The translations under genes were made by a program, and so were the position numbers. Source: Naematelia aurantialba (Eukaryota > Basidiomycota > Tremellomycetes > Tremellales > Naemateliaceae). Taken from it: 64,000 nucleotides of DNA. The stretch covers positions 930,001 through 994,000 of the forward strand of contig JAKFAO010000012.1 of NCBI GenBank assembly GCA_021527695.1. The letters are read 5' to 3'. This document shows, in pieces, positions 45,712 to 57,428 of this stretch; the first letter of the stretch is position 1, and every line of letters begins with the position of its first letter. Under the pieces are notes generated by a model. That model did not search any database, was not told where the DNA came from, and saw only the letters and a list, made by a program, of their open reading frames with translations.

Positions 45712-46476
45712 TCAAGCGGGGCCGGGGCCGTTCCTCTTCTTGTTGCCTTTCCCACGAGACCCCCTTTTACGGGAGGTCGCAGCAGAGGGGGAGAAGTTGG
45801 CGACTGTCGCCCGGGGGACGGGGTCGGATGCGGGATCCGTGGGAGGGCGCCCTGAAGTAACAGCGTTGATGCCCGCGCTGAAACGGTTGATCGCTTGGTT
45901 GACCCTGCGGATTTGCTGAGCCGCCTCTGAGAACGCGGAGAGGGCTTGATCGAGCTGTTGGGCTAGGTCGCCGACGGCGTCAGCCTGCGAGGGGGCAGGG
46001 GCCCGGGGAGGTGGTCGTTGCGGTCGGCGATCGACTAGGGGAGGGCGGGGATCAAACCGGGGAGGGAGGGGCGGTGTAGACCGGACAAGGTCGCGGATGG
46101 ACGAGGCGATGAAGGGGATGTCGCCACCCGGTGGCGAAAAGGTCCCCCCCGGAGGTGTTTGTTGAGACGCTGGCGTGGGCCAGCGGAACCTCGAAGTGCT
46201 CGCGGCGGTGAAGGTGAAGGTCTTGTCGGCAAATAGGGGGGTGCTGGCAGGGGGCGAAACCTCAGCGAGGGGGTCAGGGGAGGCGGCTCGCTGGCGCTTC
46301 CGGCGGTGATCTATCGGGGGCAACACGACGGGGATAGGAAGCGGCGACGGTGACCGGGAAAGCGGGGGCGTAGGCGTGCGTCGCGACCCTGGGGACCTTG
46401 AGCCTCGGCGTGGTTCCCAATCGGGGGTGGGGGGCGATTGTCTGGGCGAAGACCTGTGGGGAGGAGAGGCCTCCAT
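45712..46476 (-). CDS. LINE ORF1, Pro-rich coiled-coil protein
   Basis: From ATG 46476 (MEASPPHRSSPRQSP) to TGA 45712..45714, 254 residues. The first two thirds are Pro/Ser/Arg-rich. A helical segment VGDLAQQLDQALSAFSEAA leads to QQIRRVNQAINRF, and the tail is basic (RKRGSRGKGNKKRN). Probably binds element RNA. The stop overlaps the upstream end of the ORF2 frame (CTTGACA), so ORF2 may be translated by re-initiation. The frame is also open upstream through the 15-bp repeats, where it would encode SPLYI repeats, but without an ATG. Confidence 0.65.
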   Translation of the reverse strand: MEASPPHRSSPRQSPPTPDWEPRRGSRSPGSRRTPTPPLSRSPSPLPIPVVLPPIDHRRKRQRAASPDPLAEVSPPASTPLFADKTFTFTAASTSRFRWPTPASQQTPPGGTFSPPGGDIPFIASSIRDLVRSTPPLPPRFDPRPPLVDRRPQRPPPRAPAPSQADAVGDLAQQLDQALSAFSEAAQQIRRVNQAINRFSAGINAVTSGRPPTDPASDPVPRATVANFSPSAATSRKRGSRGKGNKKRNGPGPA

Positions 46477-46574
46477 CCCCCGGTCCCCCAGCTTTCGGGC
46501 GCCCCCGCTGGTCGCGCTGGCCGCGCCTGTTGAGCTTGTCCGCACTTGTCGAGCTTGTCTCGTCGAGCTGAACG

Positions 46575-46753
46575 AAGGCGAAATGTACAAAGGCGAAATG
46601 TACAAAGGCGAAATGTACAAAGGCGAAATGTACAAAGGCGAAATGTACAAAGGCGAAATGTACAAAGGCGAAATGTACAAAGGCGAAATGTACAAAGGCG
46701 AAATGTACAAAGGCGAAATGTACAAAGGCGAAATGTACAAAGGCGAAAAAAAA
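46575..46753 (+). repeat. 15-bp tandem array at the LINE 5' end
   Basis: About eleven exact copies of AGGCGAAATGTACAA followed by AGGCG and a run of A directly at the junction with the host GTAC. Perfect identity between copies suggests recent expansion. Each unit contains GTAC, the same four bases found at the insertion site. Confidence 0.92.
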
Positions 46754-46756
46754 AGT

Positions 46757-48560
46757 ACTCCTGTCCAACTTCTATGCCTTGCCCCAGTTCGCAAAGAAAT
46801 ACGGTGTCGAGGTCACCCCCGGCGAGTACACTGTCACTGCCGCCTGGCAGGCGGGTCTGTCAAACGGCGCTCAGGTCGGTGAGATCATCGGTCTCTGCTT
46901 CAACGGGTGGGCCTCCGAGCGCTTTGGCTACCGCAAGACTATGATCTGCGCCCTTGCTTCCATGGTGAGACTGTCTCCGGGCGATCCTGCCGAGCTTTAT
47001 CTGATAAGCCTCGTCTCAGATTGCCTTCATCTTCATCCCCGTGTTTGCCCAGAATGTCGAGACGCTGCTTGCCGGCGAGATCCTCCAGGGGTGAGTAAAC
47101 CTATCCGGCTATGCCTGCACCGCACATCGAAAGCTGATAGGACGCAGTATCCCTTGGGGGACCTTCCAGACCTTGACGACCTCGTATGCAGCGGACGTCG
47201 CGCCCGTAGCCCTTCGTCCCTACCTCACCGCCTATGTCAATCTGTGCTGGGTCTTGGGTCAAGTCATCGCCTCTGGTGTCCTCCGTGGTGTCCTGAACTG
47301 GGACAGCCAGTGGGCTTACCGCGTGCCCTTCTGCCTCCAATGTCAGTCTCTTGGACGTGTTTCTATTGCGAGCCTCGCGTCTGACTGCGGCATGTTGGAC
47401 CGCGCTGACACTGGACAGGGCTCTGGCCGCTTCCCATTCTGATCGGCACGATCTTTGCGCCCGAGTCCCCGTGGTGGCTGGTCCGCAAGGGCCGCCTCGA
47501 CCAAGCGCGCGCGACCATCTACCGGCTCAACAGCAACCCGACCGAGGAAGAGGTGTCCAACTCGCTCGCCCTCATGATCCACACCAACGCGCTCGAGAAA
47601 TCCATGTCCGAGGGCACCAGCTACTGGGACTGCTTCCGGGGCGTCGACCTGCGCCGGACCGAGATCGCGTCGGGTGTGTGGGCTATTCAGAACTTGTGCG
47701 GTTCGGCATTCATGGGCTACTCGACCTACTTCCTCGAACAGGCCGGTCTGGCCGCGACCTACTCGTTTGACATGTCCATTGCCCAGTATGCCATCGGCGC
47801 GCTCGGCACGCTCTCGTCTTGGGTGAGTTGATGTTTTCCATCTGGCGAGGCGGCATGCGGTCTCTGACAAGCGGGCAGTTCCTCATGCAGCACGTCGGTC
47901 GCCGCCGGCTCTACCTCACGGGTCTCTTGGGCATGTTCATCATGCTCATCATCATTGGCGGCATGGGATTTATCTCTGAAAACAACTCTGGAGCGCAGTG
48001 GGCGATCGGGGCGATGCTCCTCGTGTACACTGCGCTCTACGACAGTACGGTCGGCCCCGTCTGCTACTGCCTGGTAAGCCCGTCTTGCTGGACTGTCCTC
48101 GCCGACGCTTACGTCCGCCCAGGTAGCCGAGATTTCGTCTACCCGTCTCCGTTCCAAGACGGTCGTCATTTCGCGTATCGTCTACAACATATTTGGTATT
48201 GCCAACGGCGTGCGTTGCGCCGTCCCGTCTCTGGAGTCCCCTAGTAGTACCGCGGCTGACGTGGAGCAGATCTTCATGCCGTACATGCTCAACCCACTCA
48301 AGTGGGGCTGGGGCGCCAAGACCGGTCTGTTCTGGGGCGGCATGTGCTTCATCTGCCTGACGTGGACGTACTTCCGCTGCCCCGAGCCCAAGGGCCGCAC
48401 GTATGGCGAGCTGGACGTCTTGTTCGAGCAGCACGTCTCGGCCCGCAAGTTCGCCTCGACCGACGTCGACCAGTTTGCAGGACAGGGCCTCCGACCCAGC
48501 CACGCCCAGACAGACTGGGAGGACGCCTCCAAGGAGAAGTACGAGATCGAGCACATTTGA
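46757..48560 (+). pseudogene. Alpha-glucoside-type sugar transporter, 3' fragment
   Basis: Continues exon 2 at 46757..46964, then 47020..47090, 47148..47341, 47419..47822, 47879..48073, 48123..48209 and 48270..48560. With the 5' fragment this makes exactly 552 codons including the stop and no internal stop, so the host gene was intact until the LINE arrived. MFS sugar-porter motifs: GWASERFGYRKT, GIPWGTFQTL, PESPWWLVRKGR, HVGRRRLY and PEPKGRTYGELD. The closest family is the maltose/alpha-glucoside:H+ symporters of the plasma membrane. As it stands transcription would run into the antisense LINE; a functional product is unlikely unless another copy exists. Confidence 0.9.
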
Positions 48561-48962
48561 CCGCGTCGATACTGTTACCTCGCGAACATTTCAGTGCCGG
48601 CAGGCGAGACGCTGCACACAGTTTCAGTTCTATATTATAGGCAGGTATGAAGTGATGCAGTTTGTTCCAATCTCCTAGGCGCCGCATGTGTGCCGTCCCT
48701 CCCCGTGAATCCAGGGTTTGGAAAGTATCGCTGGAATTGTAGGGACATTGACCAGGTTTAGTATGCACCAAAGCTCGTGGACGGTGCTATGGGCTTCGAG
48801 GTGACTATCAACGGTGACATCTTGCCACACGCTCTCGACCGAAAGTCAGTTAGCCCCTAGAAAGTCTAGACAGTCATCTCTTCTAGCACAACACCGGTAC
48901 ACAACCTGCATAGCAGTTTTCAACAACAGTCGCTTCAGATCATCCACCCGCACGAGATCATG
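48561..48962. other. Convergent intergenic region
   Basis: About 400 bp between the transporter stop and the NNT stop. No gene seen. Confidence 0.6.
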
Positions 48963-51900
48963 CTACGAAGCCCCCCGCTTCAACCCCTCACTCAGTGCCT
49001 CACACGTCGCCTTTGCGTCGCCAAACAGCATTTTTGTGTTTTGGTAGTAGAAGAGCGGGTTGGGTACCTCGGCGTAGCCTGGGGAGTTGTTAGTCTGCTC
49101 CGTTTGCTTGAAACCTGATGGTGGAATGATGGAATGATGGCATGGAGAGTGGGCGAGAGCGACAGGGACCGCCAACTCACCAGCACTCATACCGCGCTTC
49201 ATGACGACCACGTTCTTGCTTCTCCACACATTCAACACTGGCATACCCGCAATGGGTGACCCCGGCTCTAGCGCAATAGGATTGACCGTATCATTAGCGC
49301 CTATAACCAGCGTCACGTCGGTCTCGCCGAAATCGTCATTGATCTCGTCCATCTCGAGCACGACTGCCTCGTCAGCCTCTAGTCCGGTGCGACTCTTATG
49401 AAGTGCGACGCCATGAAGGATCATACAAAGCCGAGGCACTTACCGTCGTACGGCACGCCAGCCTCAGCGAGGAGGACGTTGCACTGGCCAGGCATACGTC
49501 CTGCTACTGGATGGATACCGAAGCGGCACTTGACGCCTTGTGTTCGGAGGGACGCGACCATCTCGTTGATCGCGTATTGGGCTTTGGCAACTGCCATTCC
49601 GTATCCGGGAACCTAGATCAGTCAGCATGATATGCAATTAATCGATTCTCTGTCACTATTTTCCCTTCCAAAGTGACAGCAAAGCCAAGAACCGCTAGAC
49701 CGCTCATGCGAGCCTACTCGTGCGATAAACAAGCAAGGAAATCAACTGACAATGACGACATTCTCCGCATCTCGTAACATCTCAACGACCTCCTCGATAC
49801 TCGTCTGTGAGACGCTCAACCCCTTTGTCGAGTCGTCTGCCATGGTCGTCGTCGCGATCCCTCCAAAGATAACATTCGTCAACGACCGATTCATGGCTCT
49901 ACACTACGTGGCATCAGTACTCTGCCACGCCAGCACAGTCACACCGGCGGCGCGGTTCTGCTCACCATGATGTAGCTCAGAATACTACCACTTGCCCCGA
50001 TCAGGCTCCCCACACTCGTGAGTAACATATTATCCAACATGAATCCCTCAGCGACCAGCGCGAAACCACTATACGCATTGAGCACCGTGACCAGCACGGG
50101 CATATCCGCTCCCCCTATTGCCGCTGACGTTGTCCATCCCTTGGCAAAGGACAAGAGTGCGTTCCCGGCCAGACACGCGGCACCGATAGCGGGAGCGGTC
50201 GGACCCAGTGTCAAGAACGTGCCCATGCAGCCTATATTGGCGGTGAGAAGGCTGATATTGACGAGATGACGTCCGGGTAGGATCAGTGGTCGTGATCCCA
50301 TTCGTCCCGCGAGCTTGAGAAACGCCAGAATCGATCCGGTAAAGGTTATGCCTCCGATGAGTACCCCAAGGTACGCGGTTGATAGGTGAAGAAGGCTGAG
50401 GTGTTCGCCCGGTGCTGCACCCAGCACAGACCCCGCAGACGTGAGTACCGCCGCCAAGCCGACGACACTGTGCAAGGCCGCGACCGTCTGTGGAAGCTGC
50501 ATGGGCGAGACACGTCGGCCGATCGCAAGACCAAGACCGCCCCCCAGGACAGTGAGAGCCAAGAACTGAAGGAGAACATCTTGGGAAAACCCGACGGCAG
50601 CCAGGGTCGAGACGAGGCCCACAGCCACACCGAGCATCCCCAGCGCATTTCCAGAACGCGCGGTCACCTATGCTACTCTCAACCAGGGAGACTGCGACTC
50701 TCCAGGATGGCTTACCTGAGATGACAAGCCCGTCAAGGCGCCAATACTCAAAAACGTGCTGACAAGGTACCCCGCCTGTACCAAGCCAGCCAGTCCGGTG
50801 CTTGCTGCGTAGAAGAAGCCACCGCCAAATACCACAGCTGGGATAGTATATAGCCAGCCATACTCAGGTGGATCGGTCGGCCGGCGGAAGAGGTCAAGCA
50901 TGCGTTTGGTGATGAGAAAGCCGCCAAAGATATCTGCCTGGTGAGCTTAATGCACCCGTTCCTATGCGGAGACGTACTCAAATTGGCAAGGAAGACACTG
51001 GCTGCGCCCAGAAATTGAGGGAATGTGTGGGGGACAATGCCGCCACCCATGACGAACAGCCCACCTACCCCGACCAGACCCGACAATGCGTTCGTAACAG
51101 CTGAGACAGGGTCAGCACGTTTCTCAGCGATACCAGTCCGCCTCCGACCTCGTAGGGAAGCTGGAAATCCATCAGAGGCGCACTGAGACTCACACATCAA
51201 CGGAGAATGTAATGCAGGCGTGACGCTCCAGACCGCCCTGAACCCTACTAAACCTGCAAGACCCAAAGTCGTGAAGAGATTCATGAAAGCCGGGGCCGTC
51301 AGTTTGCCCAGTACCAAGGCTCCTCCGACGCCACCGGTGAGCAGGCCAACGGATCGGATCTTCTCCTGCCAGGGTGTCAGAGCGGTTTCCTCGACCTTCA
51401 CCTGCGCCGCTGGAGGTCTAGACGGAGCGAGTGCCGGCGGGAGCGGAGTAACTGCTGGTGCCGGTGCCGGATAGAGGATCTCGTTCTTGTGGGTTATGAT
51501 GGACCGGCGGACCACTTCGTCAGATAGGTTGATGTTGAAACGAGATTGATCCCCTATTGACAAGAGGAACTGGTCATACCGTCAGCGTGTCATTCGTTGT
51601 GTACGCAGGACGAGTGCTTGCCTTTGTGATGTTGTTGGAATACAGGGTGGAGGATTGAGTGGGTAGCCTTGACGGGAGGTCCTGTTTGCTAAGCGGAGGG
51701 ACAGTTTCTGGGATATGGCGGTGATGACATACAGTATAGCCGATGATGGTGACGTCGTTGTAGACCACCTTCTCGCCAGGCCGAGTGAGCTCGCAATTGC
51801 CGCCCGACTCGCCCGCGAGGTCAACGATGACCGACCCGGCTGCAACGTGTGAGGCGGACGTTTTCGGCATTTGGACAGCGGCTCACGCTTCATTGCGTCG

Positions 51901-53052
51901 ACGTGTTCCTTCAAGATCAATTTGGGAGCGGGTTTACCAGCTATTGATCTGTCAGAGATCTGTGTACAGCACAGAGAGAGACTGGCCACAGCTCACGGAT
52001 CAGAGCAGTGGTGATGATAATGTCGACATCTTTGGCTTGCGCAGCGAAGAGTGCCATCTCAGCGTCAAGGAAGGCCTACATGCTCAGTTACCTGCCACGG
52101 TTTCAACCGTCCGTACGAGACGAGACAGGAAGAGAGGGAGAGGAGTGGCGCGACAGGGAGCAGGAGCACCCACCTTGCTCATCTCTTTGGCATAGCCGCC
52201 TTGACCGCTCCCGTCCTCGTCGATCTCGACGGTGAGAAACTCGGCACCCAGACTCTCGATCTGTTCCTTGACGACTGGCCGGGTATCGAAGCCTCTGACG
52301 ATCGCGCCCATACGCTTGGCCGTCGTGATTGCACTGAGACCCGCCACGCCGGCGCCGATGACGAGCACCTTTCCTGGAGGGATCTTGCCGGCCGCCGTGA
52401 CCTGCCCCGTGAGGAACCTTGGAAACGCATTGGACGCTTCCAACACCGCCCGGTAGCCGGCCGTATTGGCCATACTGGATAACGCGTCGAAGACTTGAGC
52501 ACGCGAGATGCGCGGGATGGCATCCATTGCGAAACTTGTCATCCCCTTGTCCCGTAGCTGCTCGACCAACAGCGGGTTCTGCGCCGGATAGAGAAACGAT
52601 ATGAGAGTCGACCCGTCTCGGAAACTCGACATCTCCCCGATCCCATTGCTGGTATCGAGCACGGGCGGCCGCACTTTGAGCACAATGTCGGCTTTGTACG
52701 CATCTCCAACGAGGGTAGCGCCAGCAGACGCGTAGTCTTCATCACGAAAGGACGCCTCGGCCCCAGCACCCGGAGCAACCAGGACCCTTGAGAACCCCTT
52801 CTTGAGCAGCGTGCTCACTCCTGCCGGAGTGACTGCCACGCGTCGTTCGAGGGGGAAGATCTCGCGAGGAATCCCGACTGTCAACTGGGAGTATGGGATG
52901 CCCAGAGCTTCATTACCGACAGGTTGGGAGGTATCACTGCGCCGAGGGGACCAAGTAAATGTTCGTATAGGGGTATGACCAGACGCAAAGATGCGAGAGT
53001 AGGTACAGATAATGCGAGCATGGCACCATGCCCGTCGATCTACCCCTCCCAT
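48963..53052 (-). CDS. Mitochondrial NAD(P) transhydrogenase (fused subunits)
   Basis: Minus strand from ATG 53052 to TAG 48963..48965, several introns. An Arg-rich, acid-free N-terminus ([22 protein letters not shown]) looks like a mitochondrial presequence. Domain I binds NAD(H): [18 protein letters not shown], then [24 protein letters not shown] and [19 protein letters not shown]. Domain II is a long set of membrane helices (about 49950-51400; [20 protein letters not shown] is the conserved proton-channel motif). Domain III binds NADP(H): [49 protein letters not shown] and [23 protein letters not shown]. It uses the proton gradient to reduce NADP+ with NADH in the inner membrane. Ascomycete yeasts lack it; its presence fits a basidiomycete or filamentous fungus. 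Confidence 0.93.
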
Positions 53053-53441
53053 CGGTGCAGGTGGGTATCGAAGACACGATCCAGATGTGTTCTAAAGCTG
53101 CAGCTCTTGTGAGGACAACATGAAAGTTGTGGATCGTCCCCCGGGGCCTCGGTCTGCCCCGCTTGTCGATCGGCGTATTGTCGGCCCGGGTCACCGAAGG
53201 CAGCAATGCCTTATGAAGCTGGTCTTTATCGATGCTCACAGCGATGTTCTGCCAATGTCACTTGGCAGCAAAGCACAGTCTGAATGCGTGTATGCATCGA
53301 GGCATAGGATGGCTATTGTACTAAAGAAATGGCTGCTGGATACTTTACAGCGTTCATGTCAGTACAACTTGTTCTTCTCCTACCTGCTCGGCTCTGCAGC
53401 ATACCTCTCCTAGCAGCAGCCGTCACCTTATGTACAAAGCA
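53053..53441. other. Intergenic region upstream of NNT
   Basis: About 390 bp between the CorA-type stop and the NNT start (both minus). No gene seen. Confidence 0.55.
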
Positions 53442-56102
53442 TCATCGCCTCATCGGCGTCACCCTCCGTGCCTTGGCCTTCTCAACCATGCGAGTCTTGC
53501 GCCACCGAACCAAGCGTCGCCAGGCCGTGTCGAATCCGCTGCGGAGGTACGAAGCAGAGAAAATGACGAAGAATGCCGTGGTCGCTGGAGCTGCCACCTT
53601 CCAAAAGTATGAAACGGAGCCTTGGATCTCGGCGAACCCTACAAAGTTCTATCCCGTGTAAGCTCGATTTGTCTTCTTGGCAAGCAGCAGCCAGCAGGCA
53701 GCCGACAGCAGGGCAGATCACTCACCATGCCAAAGTACGAGGCCTAAACACGTCAGCGGTGCATCGTCGACGATCTTATCAATCTAGCTCACGATGAAAG
53801 TCAATGCTGTTGCGATTCGTATATCAGCACAACCATGCTGGGAAGAGTGTGTACTCACGCAGAAACACAACCGTGACGATACTCAGTCTCTCCATTGAAG
53901 CATTCGTTTGGAAGCTCAATGCGTTCTTACTCGCTTCAGCCCCCATGCACGGGCGTATTGCAGTACTCACAAAAACATAATCCGTCAAGTGATCGCACGT
54001 AGCTACATATTGGTCCATGGACGAAACGATAATCTCCAGGTGATCCACCACATCGCTGATGTAAACTTTCGACATGGGACTGAAAAACCCAACGGCTTGG
54101 CCACCGGCAGGCTGTTGGAATCCCGACATCGCGCTCGCGGCATCGTGTCCCAGTCCGGGCGATCCGGGGCGACTTGCATCTGTCATCGGCTGCGAGGTTG
54201 TGAGCCAAGGCGCCTCGTGCATGTGTGAATTCTTGTCCGAGGCGCGGTGACCGCCAGAAAGGGCGCTGGCCGCTGCTGATCGTTGGGCATCTTGATCCCG
54301 GATCGTGTAGACCAAATGCAGGAGCGGTGAGAGGGTCCGACGGAGCCGAATGAGCTGCGAAGACAGGACGTGCAAATGTCGTACGATGCTCATCTGCAAA
54401 TGGGAAGACGTAAGCCCTAGAGAGTTCATGGGTCCCTACGGCGTCAAGCTTACCGATGGATCTACCAGGACGGATGCTTCCAGCTTTAGAATCTCAGCCT
54501 CGAATGTCTGTGAAATCTACGGCCTTCAGTATGTCCCAAACTGGCGGTGTTTCCAGTCCACCTACTTCGATAGCAAGATCCACGGCTGCATGTACGTCAG
54601 GTTCAGTGATGTTATCCACGAGTCTGCACTCACAAACGTCCAACAGAGCCTCCGCTAGCATACTGACGTCGCCGGACCTTCTCAATAGACTCTGCTCGTC
54701 ACCCAGTCGATCGTATATGGGATACAAGACCTCGTTGATCGGCGTCTTGGTCAGCGAGATAAGAGTGCCTAAGAAATTGCGTCAGCATCGAGCACTATGT
54801 TTATGCACAATCGGACCGACCATCGCGGGTGAGGAAGATGCTGCACACTGCACGCCTGACCGGGATCATGTACTTTGCCGAAAGCTCTTCCAGCGTCATT
54901 CGATGGGCTTCTCGTAGCTACCAACAAATCAGCTCCGACTCGTGAGGACTGGTAGACTGAAGGTACGTGTTGCGTATCACCCGTTCCCGAGGGTGTGGCA
55001 GTGGGCTCGAAGACGCCTTCAACGCCTTCAGGCAGCCTCATGGCGGGTCCGCCGCCAAGCTCATCCCGGAATCGTCGCACTGCTCCAGCTTTACTGTGTT
55101 GTGAGCCATCTACGGGATCGCTCCCCGTTAGGACGTCGTCGACCTTGCCAACGGACAATGCGTCCGCCTCCTGTAGAAGGAGCGCTTCATCACCCGCGTG
55201 GGTGTGTTGGACCAGGAGCTGAAGGTATAGGTGCGACGGGTAGAAATCCAGCTTGGACCGAGGGGAATTGTACGCTCGCAATGCGTCTTCTACTGCCAGT
55301 GGATGGAGACTGCAGGTACGATGAGCGATAAGTTCCAGACACAGATCTATGATTGGCTCACGCACCCAAAAGTCAGAGTAAGCGTCTTGACGACCTCCCA
55401 ATTGATACCCTCGATGTGGACTGTTGTGATCAGTGATGGCCATTCCGACATGTATATCTTACTCCATCGCACTCCTCTGGGTTTCCCATCTTCCCCAACC
55501 GACCGCCGAGAGACGTCCGAGTCTAGCCACTCTTGCAGACGACCGCCTTCGAAGTCCGCCCGGATATTTGAGGCTTCTTCGTCAGTATTTGTCGAGTAGT
55601 CGACGACCTGGGCAACCGTGTCAGCGACGGCGTTATACGTCTCTTGCTGTCCATTGACCGTGCCCCATTCCTTGTTTGCCTCTTGCTTCTTGGTTCAAGT
55701 CCTGCTCTCTTGGCCGGATCGATATTGGCCATCAGTACTCACCGTGATCTTCGTCTTCCCCTTCAAATGTGCGTATGCCGCTTCATCTCGCCTACTTTTC
55801 ACGTCCACACCCTGCTCGTCTCCCGTCCTCCCGCCCTTTGCATCCCCACTGCCTCCTGACAACCAACGATACTTCTCCACCGATGTCCTTGGAGATCCCT
55901 TCCCCATCGCATTGCCTACAGACCTACTTGCTCTATGGCGGTTCCTAGAGAAGCCACTTTCGACGTCGCCGTTTTGGCCAGCGACCGGGGAACCGGGAGG
56001 TGAGGTTGGAGAGAGGAATGGTGAGCCGGTCACCGGAGGCTCCGGCGAGGTCGATAGAGAGCGCGCGTTGAAGCTGTCTGTGAAAGGGTCAACATTGTCC
56101 AT
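53442..56102 (-). CDS. CorA/Mnr2-type magnesium transporter
   Basis: Minus strand from ATG 56102 (MDNVDPFTDSFNARS) to TGA 53442..53444, about eight introns. A Ser/Pro/Gly-rich cytosolic N-terminus precedes the CorA domain: LIAHRTCSLHPLAVEDAL, KLDFYPSHLYLQLLVQH, SDVVDHLEIIVSSMDQYV. The two final membrane helices are split by introns. The first is IVTVVFLPLTFIASYFG, and the signature GMNF is formed across the junction at ~53730 to ~53657. The second is FWKVAAPATTAFFVIF, followed by a basic tail. The layout matches fungal Alr/Mnr2 proteins, which are plasma-membrane or vacuolar Mg2+ channels forming pentamers. Which membrane it serves cannot be read from the sequence. Confidence 0.88.
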
Positions 56103-56604
56103 GATGGGCTGCAGCGTATTCTTGAGACTAAACTATTCCTACGATGATTGTCGGAAACGATGAAGAGGGAAACACGGGTAAAGGAAGAGGAAGACGGAGA
56201 GTAACCCACTCGAGATGGGCCGTGTGGAGTCGCCCATGACTGTCGTCGCCCCGTAACTCGCCATGACGCGTAGAGAAGAGGCTCGAGCCGCTGGTGACTG
56301 ATGGCAACTATGCACGAAGCTTGACAATGACAAGTGATGTTGTCTCAAAGCGGGACGACTCGAGTTTCGCAGGTGTCGCAAAATAGACTGCATAACGATG
56401 AAAGCATCCCCGCCGACCCAAAAAAAACAAAACATCGAGTGATACCCGCGCCCCATATCTCAAGAACCTTATGAAAAGATGGGCTTGGGAACGAGTCCAT
56501 ACAGCGCGATTCACATGCAGACAGACTCGCATGGTACATTGCCCAAGCAAAGTGGCACAACATGCATGATGCAAGGTACATCATTGCAATACATTAACGA
56601 CAAT
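56103..56604. other. Intergenic region upstream of the CorA-type gene
   Basis: About 500 bp between the COX7 stop and the CorA-type start, both minus. No gene recognised. Confidence 0.55.
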
Positions 56605-57428
56605 TTAGGCACTCTTCTTCGCCTTGCCCTAAATGGATGGAGGAGCAGGATGGCGTCATGAGGAGAGGGTATGAATCACCAAGGCATATGAGGAGAGCAG
56701 ACAGGGGCAGGCAGGCCAGGTAGAGCAAGGGAAAGGAGAGGCAAGAACTATCAGCGTTGCTCGGCTGAGACAGGGTATATGTCACGTACTCGGACAAACT
56801 GGAGAAGGGTGTATTGCGACCATCCCAAGGAGATCGCCAACATCACGAGGAATCCACCTGTTGTGGGACAGGCGAGGTCGAGGACAACGCGCAGATCAGA
56901 GACGTCGAGTCCGTTTTTGAAGGTCGCGTATTTGGTACCAGGTGCGTCAGGGTTAGAGTAGACCAACCAGTCGAGGGGAACACGATCGTGAAAAGTTTGT
57001 AGAGAGCACACGGGTACACCAATACGATCAGCAGCTGATCATCCAGTGACTAATGTACGACGAACGGTAGTAGTACTTGCCGCGGCCCTTGAGGTAAGTC
57101 GGAGCAGGATCGTTCTAGATGGGAGTGAGCTGGCTCCACAGTGGATGTAAATCTCCTCCGTCCTCCGTCCTCCCATTCCTCCCTCTCTCCCAGGATCTCA
57201 CAGCTTATTGCGCTTCCAGTACTGATATTGACGTGTGCGTGCTCATTGTACGCCCAAAAGGTTATATGAAAGTCGGCACGGCAAGCAGGACTCACCTGGT
57301 ACATGATCTGCTTGTCCCGCACCAAGTTTGGTCCTGCGGATGATCAGCTGTCATCTCTCGTTTCTCAAGTTGAGAAACTCACGGTTGATGATAGAATTGA
57401 TGAAGGGGCGAGCGGCGGTGGGACGCAT
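56605..57428 (-). CDS. COX7: Cytochrome c oxidase subunit 7 (VIIa)
   Basis: ATG 57426..57428, TAA 56605..56607; spliced product 74 residues. Exons read MRPTAARPFINSIIN, RPNLVRDKQIMYQ, NDPAPTYLKGRGKYYY, then (after a 208-nt intron, 56858..57065, with a weak GTTCGT donor) RGFLVMLAISLGWSQYTLLQFVR, and a final mini-exon GKAKKSA. The pattern matrix helix, YLKG, YR, single membrane span, basic end parallels animal COX7A (LKGG…LLYR…) and the yeast Cox7 end GIKAKKA. It is a small single-span subunit at the periphery of complex IV in the inner mitochondrial membrane. The alternative of reading through the long intron as coding gives no family match. Starts 227 bp from RRS1 on the other strand. Confidence 0.75.

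Larger units (their letters stand above)
41259..46753 (-). mobile_element. R2/CRE-type non-LTR retrotransposon with C2H2 fingers
   Basis: About 5.5 kb inserted in exon 2 of the transporter, read on the minus strand. The sense 5' end is an array of eleven 15-bp repeats; then come ORF1, ORF2 and a ~55-bp 3' tail without poly(A). A 3-bp repeat AGT (41256..41258 and 46754..46756) is the only visible target duplication. ORF2 has seven zinc fingers, a reverse transcriptase, and a restriction-like endonuclease preceded by a CCHC motif. This places it in the single-endonuclease early-branching LINE groups (CRE/R2/NeSL). Such elements are usually site-specific. ORFs are open, so the copy looks young. 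Confidence 0.9.

Noticed and set aside
41259..46753. Sugar-transporter intron hypothesis (LINE lying in an intron and spliced out)
   Set aside because: The left junction GATATAGT and right junction ACTCC lie inside coding sequence of helix 1, and no splice donor fits at 41258 with an acceptor at 46756.
46376..46882. Plus-strand frame with repeated GEMYK units
   Set aside because: Produced by the 15-bp tandem array read in another frame and fused to host exon sequence; not a gene.
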